Positions 24,844-32,901 of a stretch of 64,000 nucleotides of DNA are shown here, piece after piece; positions within the stretch are counted from its first letter, which is position 1; each line of letters starts with the position of its first letter. The DNA is from Hydrogenibacillus schlegelii (lineage in GTDB: Bacteria > Bacillota > Bacilli > Thermicanales > DSM-22653). The notes beneath the pieces are model-generated. The model was not told the DNA's origin. It searched no databases and saw only the letters and a program-made list of their open reading frames with translations. The translations under genes and the position numbers were made by a program. Where the stretch lies: assembly GCF_001653195.1 (NCBI RefSeq), contig NZ_JXBB01000066.1, forward strand, positions 1 through 64,000, given 5' to 3'.

Positions 24844-25191
24844 TTACGCCACCCCCAGGGCGTCCAGCGCTTCGGCTTCCGACGCCGCCACGGTGAGGAT
24901 TTTGAGCAGGCCGGCCAGCTCGAAAATGCGCCGCACCGTCGGGCCGAGGCCGCAGACGACGAGGCGGCCGCCGACGGACTGCACTTTTTTATAACGCCCG
25001 AGGAGAACGCCGATGCCGGAACTGTCCATAAACGACAGGGCCGAGAGATTCAGCACGATGTCCCGCACGCCGTCTCCGTCGATCGCCCGGTCGAGGGCCG
25101 TCCGGAGCTCCGGCGCCGTGTGGTGATCGAGTTCGCCCGACAGACGGACGATGAGCACCTGATCGCGCTTTTCCGTCTCCAGCGCAAACAT
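24844..25191 (-). CDS. spoIIAA: Anti-anti-sigma F factor SpoIIAA
   Basis: A 115-aa STAS-domain protein. The phosphorylatable Ser58 lies in the conserved SFMDSSGIGVLLGRYK. Unphosphorylated SpoIIAA displaces SigF from SpoIIAB in the forespore. It is the first gene of the spoIIA operon, with a candidate sigma-H promoter about 115 bases upstream and a terminator-like hairpin separating it from dacF. Confidence 0.95.
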   Translation of the reverse strand: MFALETEKRDQVLIVRLSGELDHHTAPELRTALDRAIDGDGVRDIVLNLSALSFMDSSGIGVLLGRYKKVQSVGGRLVVCGLGPTVRRIFELAGLLKILTVAASEAEALDALGVA

Positions 25192-25306
25192 CCGTCCTCT
25201 CCCCCGTTTCTCTTCGGTCGCCCGGGTTCGCCCTCAAACCCCGCCGAGGACGCCCGGGTCAACCGCTCTGCCGATCGTCGATCGACGCCCGGCCGATCAC
25301 CGTATC

Positions 25307-25335
25307 GTTTCGCTCCGTCCCTTCGGGAATCCTGC
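25307..25335 (-). promoter_or_regulatory. Candidate sigma-H promoter of the spoIIA operon
   Basis: Minus strand: GCAGGATTC (25327-25335), 12-base spacer, then AGCGAAAC (25307-25314). This compares with the sigma-H pattern RNAGGAWWW-N11/12-RNNGAAT, with one mismatch in the -10 core. It lies between dacF and spoIIAA, the expected place. Confidence 0.6.
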
Positions 25336-25384
25336 CGCGCCGACGCGACTCGTCCGACATCGACAAAGGTTCTCAGATAACGCG

Positions 25385-25425
25385 AAAACCCGCGCGGGGC
25401 TGCGCCGGCACAGGCCCTTCGCGGG
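25385..25425 (-). terminator. Probable terminator after dacF
   Basis: On the minus strand CCCGCG...CGCGGG (outer stem) encloses a GC-rich imperfect inner stem and is followed by TTTTCGCG. It lies 39 bases past the dacF stop and upstream of the spoIIA promoter. The short T run makes it a weaker call. Confidence 0.5.
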
Positions 25426-25463
25426 TAGCTTGGCCATTTTCTTTCGGGGGTATCCCTCTTTTT

Positions 25464-27017
25464 TCATTTAATTTTTGCGCTAACCGGATCCCGGCCTTCG
25501 ACGAGGCGGTAAAACATCCGGTTGAACAGCGTCCCGAACGACGCCCGGCCGCTTCCTTCGGCGGCGACGAGGGGGACGCGGACCGTCCGGTCGCCGTCCC
25601 GGACGACGAGGGTGCCGAGCGGATCGCCGGCATGGACCGGCGCCGGGACGACGGCCGGGAGCGTCACGGCCAATTCCGGCTTGCCGACGGCGGCGCCTTT
25701 TTTCCGGAGGAGGCTCACGGCGTGCGGGGCGGTCGCGTGGACGACGGGCCGGTCGCCCTTGTCGACCCGGACGGCGCCGACGACGGTCCCCTTCGGTACG
25801 AGGACGACGCTGGTGTAGTGGGCGAAGCCGTAGTCGAGCATCGCCGTGATGTCCCGATTCCGGGTCTTCGCCGTCGGCTCGCCGAGGACGACGGCGATCA
25901 GGCGCAGATCGCCCCGCTTGGCCGTCGCCGAGAGGCCGTAGCGGGCCTCGCTCGTGTAGCCGGTCTTCAGGCCGTCCATCCCTTCGTAGAAGCGCACCAG
26001 CCGGTTCGTGTTGACGAGCCAGAACGGCCGGTCGGTGTCCTTCCGGAGGTAATCTTCGTAGAGCGACGTGTAGCGGAGGACCGCCTCGTGGGCGATGAGG
26101 GCCCGGCTCATGATGGCGATGTCCCGGGCGGTCGTGTAGTGGTTTTCGACCGGGAGGCCGGTGGCGTTGGCGAAGTGGGTGTTGTTCATGCCGAGGGCCT
26201 TCGCCTTTTCGTTCATCCGGGCGACGAACGCCGCTTCCGAGCCGGCGAGGTGTTCCGCCATCGCCACCGAGGCATCGTTCGCCGAGGCGATCGCGATCGC
26301 TTTGATCAGGTCTTCGACGGTCATCCGCTCGCCGGGGGCGAGGAAGATCTGGGATCCGCCCATCGAAGCCGCCCGCTCGCTCGCCGTGACGACGTCCGTG
26401 ATGCGGATGTCGCCCCGCTCGAGGGCCTCCATGATGAGAAGAAGGGTCATGATCTTGGTGATGCTGGCCGGCGGCCGTTTCTCGTCGGCATTTTTCTCGT
26501 ACAGGACGGTGCCGGTGTCCATGTCGACGAGGATCGCCGAGACGGCATCCGGCGCCAAGTCGACCGGCGGCGCCTCGGCCGCCTCGATCAGGGGCGCGGC
26601 AAAGACGGCTTCCGTCCCGGTCTTCGCCCGCCGCTCGACGGTCGGAAGACCGCCGTCCGCCGCGCCGGCTCCGACCGCCGGCGCCGCCTTGCGGCCGTCG
26701 CCTCCGGCTGGCGTCGGAGGGATGCCGCCATCGGAGGGGACGTCGGCCGCCGGATTCCCCGGGGCGTCGCCGGAGACGGCGCCGGTCGGTGGAGGCGTCC
26801 CGCCTTCGCCGGGGATGGCATGGTCCGCCGGCAACGCGGTTTTGTCGCCGGGGGGAAGGCCGGACGAGGGCGATCCGCCTTGGTCCGGGAGGCCGTCGGC
26901 CCGGACGACGGGGCCGAGGACCCCGGTCCCGATGAGGGCGAGACCGATCAGGCCAAAAGCGATGCCGCGCCGGGGTCGGAGGCGTCGGTCGCGCCTCTTT
27001 AACCGAGGTGCGCTCAC
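25464..27017 (-). CDS. dacF: D-alanyl-D-alanine carboxypeptidase DacF (sporulation class)
   Basis: Low-molecular-weight penicillin-binding protein that trims pentapeptides in peptidoglycan. It has a signal segment (residues 19-40) and the three catalytic motifs: Ser185-x-x-Lys188 in PPASITKIM, Ser245-Ala-Asn247, and Lys351-Thr-Gly in GLKTGYT. A PBP5-type C-terminal domain with an amphipathic end (FNRMFYRLVEG) follows. At 517 aa it is about 130 longer than usual. The excess is a Gly/Pro/Ala-rich linker at about 41-140 between signal and catalytic domain. Its position just upstream of spoIIAA is as in B. subtilis. Confidence 0.93.
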   Translation of the reverse strand: MSAPRLKRRDRRLRPRRGIAFGLIGLALIGTGVLGPVVRADGLPDQGGSPSSGLPPGDKTALPADHAIPGEGGTPPPTGAVSGDAPGNPAADVPSDGGIPPTPAGGDGRKAAPAVGAGAADGGLPTVERRAKTGTEAVFAAPLIEAAEAPPVDLAPDAVSAILVDMDTGTVLYEKNADEKRPPASITKIMTLLLIMEALERGDIRITDVVTASERAASMGGSQIFLAPGERMTVEDLIKAIAIASANDASVAMAEHLAGSEAAFVARMNEKAKALGMNNTHFANATGLPVENHYTTARDIAIMSRALIAHEAVLRYTSLYEDYLRKDTDRPFWLVNTNRLVRFYEGMDGLKTGYTSEARYGLSATAKRGDLRLIAVVLGEPTAKTRNRDITAMLDYGFAHYTSVVLVPKGTVVGAVRVDKGDRPVVHATAPHAVSLLRKKGAAVGKPELAVTLPAVVPAPVHAGDPLGTLVVRDGDRTVRVPLVAAEGSGRASFGTLFNRMFYRLVEGRDPVSAKIK

Positions 27018-27295
27018 CGCGCGGGCCTCCTTTCACCGTTTCGGATGCGGCCGCCCGACCCTTGGGCGACCGGCCGCTTTACCGTTCGGTATACCCGAAA
27101 AAAGGCCCGCTTAAACCGGACGCCGCTTCCGCCCGGACGGCCCCGCCTCGGCGCGGTCCGGCCGGCGCGCCGGCCCCGAGGCCGCCGGTGCCCGTTCGGT
27201 TCGTGCGGCTTCATCGGTCGCGGCATCCCGGCGTTCGAGACGCCTCGCGACCGGGTCGTCCGACCGGTTCGTGCCGGCCGGCCGGTCGCGGCGGC

Positions 27296-27811
27296 TCATC
27301 CGGCCGGCCGCGGCCCCCGATCGGTTCTCGGCTCGCGGAACGTCCACCTCCGGTGGCCGACGAAGGTGAGGGTCGTATAGAGCCCCGTGCCGATGACGAC
27401 GGCCAGCATATCGAAGCCCTGCGGCGAAGCTCCGATCGGCCCGGCGCCCAAGGCGGCGGCCAGAACGGAGAGGCCGACCAAGGCCGCCGAAGCCATCCGG
27501 CGGGCGACGAAAAAGGCGACGCCGTAGCCGACGAGGGTGACGAGGAGAAACCGCCCGAAGGCCCGCCGGACGTCTCCCCGGTGGCCGAACGTAAAGCGAC
27601 GGTTTAAGGCAAAGCTCGTCCCGAGGCCGAGCGCAAACCCGCCGGCGGTCGCCGGCCAGTACGGGACGCCGAGGCGGAGGAGAAGGAGCATCGCGCCGGT
27701 GCCGACCAAAGTGTTCACGACGCCGACGGCGAGGTAGCGCCCTCCCTGCCGCCAGGCGGACGGCGTCTGAGGCGGACCGGCCGCCCGGCTCCGAAGGCCT
27801 TCCCGGCCCAT
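27296..27811 (-). CDS. GtrA-family membrane protein
   Basis: About 171 aa with four predicted membrane helices. It carries the GtrA signatures RYLAVGVVNTLVGTGAML, GLGTSFALNRRFTFGH and YTTLTFVGHRRWTF. GtrA-like proteins are thought to flip or present polyprenyl-linked sugars for surface glycosylation. The ATG at 27811, just after the glycosyltransferase stop, is the probable start; an open frame to 27859 overlaps that gene. With the GT2 and GT39 genes upstream it forms the classic GtrA/GtrB/mannosyltransferase-type trio. Confidence 0.85.
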   Translation of the reverse strand: MGREGLRSRAAGPPQTPSAWRQGGRYLAVGVVNTLVGTGAMLLLLRLGVPYWPATAGGFALGLGTSFALNRRFTFGHRGDVRRAFGRFLLVTLVGYGVAFFVARRMASAALVGLSVLAAALGAGPIGASPQGFDMLAVVIGTGLYTTLTFVGHRRWTFREPRTDRGPRPAG

Positions 27812-27827
27812 CGCGCCGCCCCCGACA

Positions 27828-29057
27828 TCACCGCGCACGGCCACCCGCCTCCCCGGCACCGTCCGGGCTCCCCGCGCGGCTTCTTCCGCCGGTCCGGTCG
27901 GCTAAGGCGCGCTCCTCTGCTTCGCGGCCGCCCTCGCTTCCGAACGGCTTCCCGTCGCCGCCTTCATCGCGGCCGCCCCCGCTTTCGAATGTCTGCCTGA
28001 CCCCGCCTGCCGCCCGGACCTTCGGCGCCGGCGCCCGCCGGGGGGGAAGCACCGCCGCTTCGACGATGTACCGCGGCCGCCGTTTCGCCTCGAGATAGAT
28101 TTTGCCGATATACTCCCCGACCAGTCCGATGGAAAGCAGCATGAGTCCGCCGAGAAACCAGAGGGAGAGCATGAGGCTCGTCCAGCCGCGCTCGGCATGA
28201 CCGGCGAGCTTGCTCCAGAGGGTGTATCCGCCGGCGAGGGCGCTCACGGCGAAAACGGTGAGGCCTGCGAGCGTCACGAAGCGGATCGGCCGGACGCTGA
28301 ACGACGTGATCCCTTCGACGGCCAAGGCGAGCATCTTCCGGAGCGGGTACTTGGACTCGCCGGCGGCCCGATGGCGGCGATCGTAGCGGACGATCGCCTG
28401 GCGGAAACCGATGAGCGGGACGAGGCCCCGGAGGAAGAGGTTGGCCTCCCGGAAGCGGAGGAGCGCCCGGAGCGCCCGGCGGGAAAGAAGCCGGTAGTCG
28501 GCGTGGTCGCTTACGATCTCAGCCCCCATCCAGCGCATCAGCCGGTAGAACGCCCGGGCCGTCGTCCGCTTGAACCACCGGTCCGTCTCCCGGGCCCGGC
28601 GCACGCCGTAGACGACGTCGTAGCCTTCGAGAAAGCGGAGGACCATCTCCCGCATCGCCGCCACGTCGTCCTGGAGATCGGCGTCGATCGACACGACGGC
28701 GTCCGCCCGGTCCCGGACGGCCCGGTAGCCGGCGAGAAGCGCCGCCTGATGGCCGGCGTTTTTGGCCAGTTTGAGGCCGTAAAAACGGAGCGACGACGGC
28801 GATGGCGAAGACGAGACGGCTTCCGCCAAGCCCGCGATGATCGACCACGTCCGGTCCCGGCTCCCGTCGTCGACGAACAGGACGTAACTCTCTTCCGCGA
28901 TCAGCCCTTCCCGGACCATCGCCCAAAGCGTTTCCCGGAGCGCCGCCCCCGTCTGCGGAAGGACTTCTTCTTCGTTGTAACACGGGACGACGACGGCGAG
29001 CACCGGCTTCTTTCGACCGGCGCCCGAGCGGATGGAATCGGCGTTCGTCGCGTTCAT
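27828..29057 (-). CDS. GT2 glycosyltransferase, GtrB/DPM1 type, with two C-terminal membrane helices
   Basis: A 409-aa polyprenyl-phosphate sugar transferase. The GT2 fold shows VVVPCYNEEEVLP, the nucleotide-binding FVDDGSRD and the metal-binding SIDADLQD. Two membrane spans (about 265-320) with MLLSIGLVGEYIGKIYLEAKRRP are characteristic of the GtrB/ArnC branch. It is expected to load a sugar from a nucleotide donor onto undecaprenyl phosphate. The last 80 residues form a polar Gly/Glu/Arg tail. The ATG at 29057 has AAGGAG upstream. Confidence 0.88.
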   Translation of the reverse strand: MNATNADSIRSGAGRKKPVLAVVVPCYNEEEVLPQTGAALRETLWAMVREGLIAEESYVLFVDDGSRDRTWSIIAGLAEAVSSSPSPSSLRFYGLKLAKNAGHQAALLAGYRAVRDRADAVVSIDADLQDDVAAMREMVLRFLEGYDVVYGVRRARETDRWFKRTTARAFYRLMRWMGAEIVSDHADYRLLSRRALRALLRFREANLFLRGLVPLIGFRQAIVRYDRRHRAAGESKYPLRKMLALAVEGITSFSVRPIRFVTLAGLTVFAVSALAGGYTLWSKLAGHAERGWTSLMLSLWFLGGLMLLSIGLVGEYIGKIYLEAKRRPRYIVEAAVLPPRRAPAPKVRAAGGVRQTFESGGGRDEGGDGKPFGSEGGREAEERALADRTGGRSRAGSPDGAGEAGGRAR

Positions 29058-29063
29058 CGTCGC

Positions 29064-30704
29064 TCATCGCTCCTTTACGCTTTGCTCCGGATGCGTTTTT
29101 CCGGCATATCCCGTCTCTCCACAAGAACCGCCGCGCCTTGCGCTCGGTTCGCCCGCTCGGCGGAGCGCTCGGGTGACCGTCACCAGACCGGCTCCGGCCA
29201 GGATCGACAGGGTCGGCAGCGCGAAATATCGATACCGCACCTGAATCTCGATGACGAGGTGCACCGCCGCGTATCCGAGCACGATCCAAAGAAGGAGCAT
29301 CCGTCCGTCCGGCCAAGGGCCGCGCCCATCTTGGCGCCGCATCCCGAGGACAAGCCCGACGAAGGCGGAAGCCGTGACGAAGAGAAACGCGGCGCGTTCG
29401 GCGGCTTTCAAGGCGGCCTCCAGGGCCGGCCGATGGACGCCGTGATTCCACCAGAAGGTCGCGTCCGGCGAACCCCACAAAATACAAAATTTCCGCCAGA
29501 AAAGCGGAAGAAGCGCGTCGACGTCCAGGAGCCGCTTCAGAACGAGCGCTTTTTCGACCTCGAGCTGCGCTTGCAAGGTCGGGAGATCGGCGAACCGGCG
29601 CAGGTCTTCCTCGGCGTACTGGCCGCTCGACGCGGGGTTCAGGCCGACGACAAACTTCCAGTACGGATCGTGGCTCTTTAAGCTATAGGGCGTCACGCCT
29701 GCGGCGTTCAGCGCAAGGCCGGCCGCGGAGGTGACGAGCCAAAAGACGATCAGGACCCACGCGGTGGTTTCAAGCGGGATCACCGCCTTTCGGAGCGCCG
29801 GCCAAAAACGCTTCTCCGAGGCGGAGCGCTCGCTCGAAAGCCAAACGAAGGCGGCGCGAAACAGGCCAAAGAAGGCGATCACCGGTAAAACGAGCGGCCC
29901 GTACGGGCGAAAAAGCTCGCCGAGCGCCAAAGCCAAACCGGTCGCGATCGCCCGCGGCCGCTCGCGCAGGCGGAGATCGCAAAGGAAAAAGCAAAACGCA
30001 AGATAAAAGAAAAAATCGGCCGGGTGCTGATTCGTCAGCACGCTTACGGTGCTGATCGTCGAAGGATACAGCGCGTACACCAGGCCGGCCGCTCGCCCCG
30101 CCCGATCGCCGAACAGCGCTCGCCCGAGCGCATAGACGATGCCGGCAAGCGCGCTCTGCCAGAAGGCGTTGAGGACCTTCAAAGGGAGGGGATGAGCGCC
30201 GAAGAGCTTGATGACGAGCGCTTCGTACAGCGTAAACGGCAGCTGATACGTCCAGCGCACATAATACGGCGCCTCCGTAAAGCTGAAATCGCCGCGCGCG
30301 GCCTTCACGGCCATGTTGAACATGAACTCGAAGTCCGACACCGGCGTCGTCGGAACCGAGGCGACCCAAATGAGGCGGATCGCCAGAGCGAAGCAAAAAA
30401 GGCCGACGACGAACCGGACCGAAGATCGCAGGCGAAAGAGGAAGACGCCCGTCCCCACAAGCGCCGCCGCCGCCATGCCGAAAAGCGCCAGCCGCTCCGG
30501 GGCCGATCGACCGAGCTCCAGAAGGCCGGACGCGATGCCCTGTTCATTTTGGACCAGCGCCTTCAGGGTGACGAAGAATCCGAGCGCCACGAAAACGGTG
30601 GCCGCGGCGAACGTAAGGCGTTTCGCTCCGTGCGCGAAACGATCGATTCCATGCAACGAACGCACCCCTGATGACAGATTATACGATATCTGGGCAAAGC
30701 TCAA
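29064..30704 (-). CDS. GT39-like (PMT/ArnT-type) polyprenyl-linked sugar transferase
   Basis: A multi-pass membrane protein of up to 546 aa with about ten hydrophobic segments. Its topology is that of C-type glycosyltransferases using polyprenyl-phosphate sugars: an acidic first loop (TTPVSDFEFMFNMA), LYEALVIKLFG, GLVYALYPSTIS and ending HLVIEIQVRYRYFALP. It should transfer the sugar made by the upstream-acting GtrB/GtrA pair to a surface acceptor. The start is uncertain: TTG at 30704 has no good ribosome binding site, and a GTG 13 codons later is an alternative. Confidence 0.75.
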   Translation of the reverse strand: MSFAQISYNLSSGVRSLHGIDRFAHGAKRLTFAAATVFVALGFFVTLKALVQNEQGIASGLLELGRSAPERLALFGMAAAALVGTGVFLFRLRSSVRFVVGLFCFALAIRLIWVASVPTTPVSDFEFMFNMAVKAARGDFSFTEAPYYVRWTYQLPFTLYEALVIKLFGAHPLPLKVLNAFWQSALAGIVYALGRALFGDRAGRAAGLVYALYPSTISTVSVLTNQHPADFFFYLAFCFFLCDLRLRERPRAIATGLALALGELFRPYGPLVLPVIAFFGLFRAAFVWLSSERSASEKRFWPALRKAVIPLETTAWVLIVFWLVTSAAGLALNAAGVTPYSLKSHDPYWKFVVGLNPASSGQYAEEDLRRFADLPTLQAQLEVEKALVLKRLLDVDALLPLFWRKFCILWGSPDATFWWNHGVHRPALEAALKAAERAAFLFVTASAFVGLVLGMRRQDGRGPWPDGRMLLLWIVLGYAAVHLVIEIQVRYRYFALPTLSILAGAGLVTVTRALRRAGEPSARRGGSCGETGYAGKTHPEQSVKER

Positions 30705-31110
30705 GACCCGTTCGGCGGCGTTCCGTCAAGAAGGTCCTGATGATCGCCACCGCCCTCAACGGCTGTTTTTCAACCCTCGGCTCAGCCCGTTCCGGATAGC
30801 GTGCACTTTGCAACGCTCTCCTACCGTGCCGGTCAGCCCTTCTGAATTGCTCGGTCGCAGGCAAAGTTGGGCATCCCGGATGACCAGTCCGCTCCCCCGA
30901 AGCCCCCGCGCTTTCAGCCCTCCTTGAAACTCGGTCCACAACGTCCCATCCTCAGGGGGCCGATGTCAAACCCAGCACCTCGCGCTCCCCCTTAACGGGT
31001 AGCCCCGATGGCGATCGGGCAAACCGAGCGCATCGGCTGACACCCAATCTCGTCCGGAAAGTTCCGCACCGAACACTTCGCCGCTCCCCCGTTTCCGCAC
31101 CGTTCGGCCG
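30690..31110 (-). pseudogene. Decayed IS256-family transposase fragment
   Basis: Reading three frames of the minus strand reconstructs consecutive IS256 transposase blocks. Near 30990-31040 a segment ends RSVCPIAIGATR; then KGEREVLGLTSAP near 30953-30995 in a second frame; then EDGTLWTEFQGGLKARGLRG, RCKVHAIRNGLSRG in a third frame down to about 30756. These correspond to the central region of the family (VAIGV, EREVLGL, FWTEFLRSLKARGL, RCRVHFMRN). At least two frameshifts and missing ends show it is dead. No terminal repeats were identified. Confidence 0.8.
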
Positions 31111-31162
31111 GCTCGGTGCACCGGAAGCCGGAGGCGGCCGGATCATCGGTCGGGCGGACCGC

Positions 31163-31192
31163 TTGCGTTTGGTTTTTTTTGAGTGTTACAAT
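31163..31192 (+). promoter_or_regulatory. Candidate promoter for the unknown gene/SDR pair
   Basis: TTGCGT (31163-31168), an 18-base spacer containing eight T residues, then TACAAT (31187-31192). It lies about 40 bases before the GTG start at 31233. Confidence 0.5.
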
Positions 31193-31232
31193 GGGCACAG
31201 ATCACAGCGTGACTGCACAAGGAGGGGTTGCG

Positions 31233-32894
31233 GTGTTGCGTCCGGTGCCTTCGTACGCACCGCACCATGCGTGGGTTCGCCCGATCGAAGCCGCCTGGGT
31301 CAGCGGCGACGGGAAGGCAAGTCGGCACCAATTAGTCGAAAGATTTATTAAATTATTTCCGACGGCCCTCTTCCGCCTCGGACACCGGTATCGGGAAACG
31401 CCCGGACCGGAGACGGACATCCTCCTGACCGAAGCGCCGTTTCTCCGGCCGATCGGCTGGCGGGAGGCGCCCCTGTTCACCGCCCGGCGGCGGTATCGCC
31501 TGCCCAAAACGCCGACGGTCGTCGCCGTCGTCGGCGCCGACCCCGATGCGTGGCTGGCGGCCCTTCGGGCGGCCGACCGGCTCCTCGCCGGCCGCGACGA
31601 GACCGAAAGCGCCGCGCTTCTCGCCGGCCTCGCTCCGACGGCCAAAGAAGCGCTCCTCGCCCAGGGTCGCCGGGGCGGTCCCGTTCTCCTTCTCGAACGG
31701 GCCCTGCAGGCTCAGGCGAAAAGCATCCGCCTCCTCCTTCTTCTCGGCCGGACGACGATCGAAGCGGCGTACGTCTTCGACCTCGTCGGCGCCCACCCGC
31801 GGCTCGTCGTCGATCCGGCCGTCCCGGCCGTGGAAGGAGCGGCGCTCCCGGAGACCGGAGAGCCGCCCGGTGCGCCGGCAGCCGCCGGGTCCGCCACCCG
31901 CGAAACCGAGCCGGCGACCGCGGGCCGGCCGTCGGCCGGCGCCGGACACTTCCGGGAAGACGCCGCGGCCCTCGAGCCCCCGCCGACGGCCCGTTTTCCC
32001 GACGAGGCGTCGCTCGTCGAAGACGTCGTCCGGCGCCTGCAGGCGGTCGTGAGCACCCGGGAGATCACCGCCCACGTCACCCTCGATGAACCGCTTCCGG
32101 AAGACGCCTGGCGCCGGTTGACCGCTCCGGCGGCGATGCGGCGGGCCGGCCTGGAATTCGGCCGGCGGGGCTTTTTCACCGAGACGATCACCATCCGATC
32201 CCTCGTCCGGGTGCCGGCGATGAGCGACGCCATCGCCGACCAGTACAGCGAAGGCTGCTACGCGACGTGGGAGCCGGGCGTCGGCCTCGTGGCGACGATC
32301 ACCGGCAGCGCCCGGGCGTTCGACAAGACGGCCCTTTCGGACGACGAGCTTGCGCTCATCGTCGGCGTCCGCCCGGACGGCGCCGGCGCCGTCGTCCGGC
32401 CGGTCGCGGGGAAGCGGAACGACCCGCCGTCCTCGGAGGCGGTGGAACTCTTTGCCATGGACGCGCCGCTGCCGAAGATCCGCTGGTCGGCGCCCGACGG
32501 CCCGCGGGACGTGCCGGTCGCCCGTTCGAAACTCCACGGGCATCGGGGCGTCCGGGCCTTCGATCCCCGGCGGGTCGAGTACGTCCCGATGGGCGCCGCG
32601 TATTTTCACTACCCCGTCTCCTGCTCGACGGAGGCGCAGGCCCTCGGGATCATCGAGGCCTTTCGCCGCTCGGAGGCGCTCACGCGGCCGGACGACCCGC
32701 GGATGATCGCCTTTACCATCATCCCGGGCCACGGCGTCTTGATCGTCGAAAAGTGGGAGCCGGGGAAAGCGCCGTTTCAGCTCATCTGGGAAGCGATGGA
32801 CGACGGCGCCCTCGAGATCACGCCGCGGGTGCCGCAGGGACCGTTCCAGTACGTCCCGGCCGCAGACGGCCGCCTGGTCTGGCCGGAGGGGTAA
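31233..32894 (+). CDS. Conserved-looking protein of unknown function, 553 aa
   Basis: I do not recognise a family. The GTG at 31233 follows an AAGGAGGGG site and is preferred over an open frame to 31116. It appears to be soluble, with two parts. Residues 1-190 include VVAVVGADPDAWLAALRAAD and an aliphatic LLLLLGR segment. A Pro/Ala/Glu-rich linker spans about 205-260. A C-terminal part carries SEGCYATWEPGVGLVATITG, ALIVGVRPDGAGAVV, FHYPVSCSTEAQALG and FTIIPGHGVLIVEKWEPG. It shows no signal peptide or obvious catalytic motif; a His/Arg cluster (KLHGHRGVRAFD) and two Cys are noticeable. It is eight bases ahead of the SDR gene, so the two are co-transcribed. Confidence 0.8.
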   Translation: MLRPVPSYAPHHAWVRPIEAAWVSGDGKASRHQLVERFIKLFPTALFRLGHRYRETPGPETDILLTEAPFLRPIGWREAPLFTARRRYRLPKTPTVVAVVGADPDAWLAALRAADRLLAGRDETESAALLAGLAPTAKEALLAQGRRGGPVLLLERALQAQAKSIRLLLLLGRTTIEAAYVFDLVGAHPRLVVDPAVPAVEGAALPETGEPPGAPAAAGSATRETEPATAGRPSAGAGHFREDAAALEPPPTARFPDEASLVEDVVRRLQAVVSTREITAHVTLDEPLPEDAWRRLTAPAAMRRAGLEFGRRGFFTETITIRSLVRVPAMSDAIADQYSEGCYATWEPGVGLVATITGSARAFDKTALSDDELALIVGVRPDGAGAVVRPVAGKRNDPPSSEAVELFAMDAPLPKIRWSAPDGPRDVPVARSKLHGHRGVRAFDPRRVEYVPMGAAYFHYPVSCSTEAQALGIIEAFRRSEALTRPDDPRMIAFTIIPGHGVLIVEKWEPGKAPFQLIWEAMDDGALEITPRVPQGPFQYVPAADGRLVWPEG

Positions 32895-32901
32895 TCGGGC
32901 G

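Noticed and set aside
27018-27295. Sigma-F promoter for dacF
   Set aside because: A GTATA -35-like word exists on the minus strand, but no GGNNANAHTR-type -10 lies at the required spacing. The gap contains GC-rich palindromic words (around 27155-27175) but nothing I can name.
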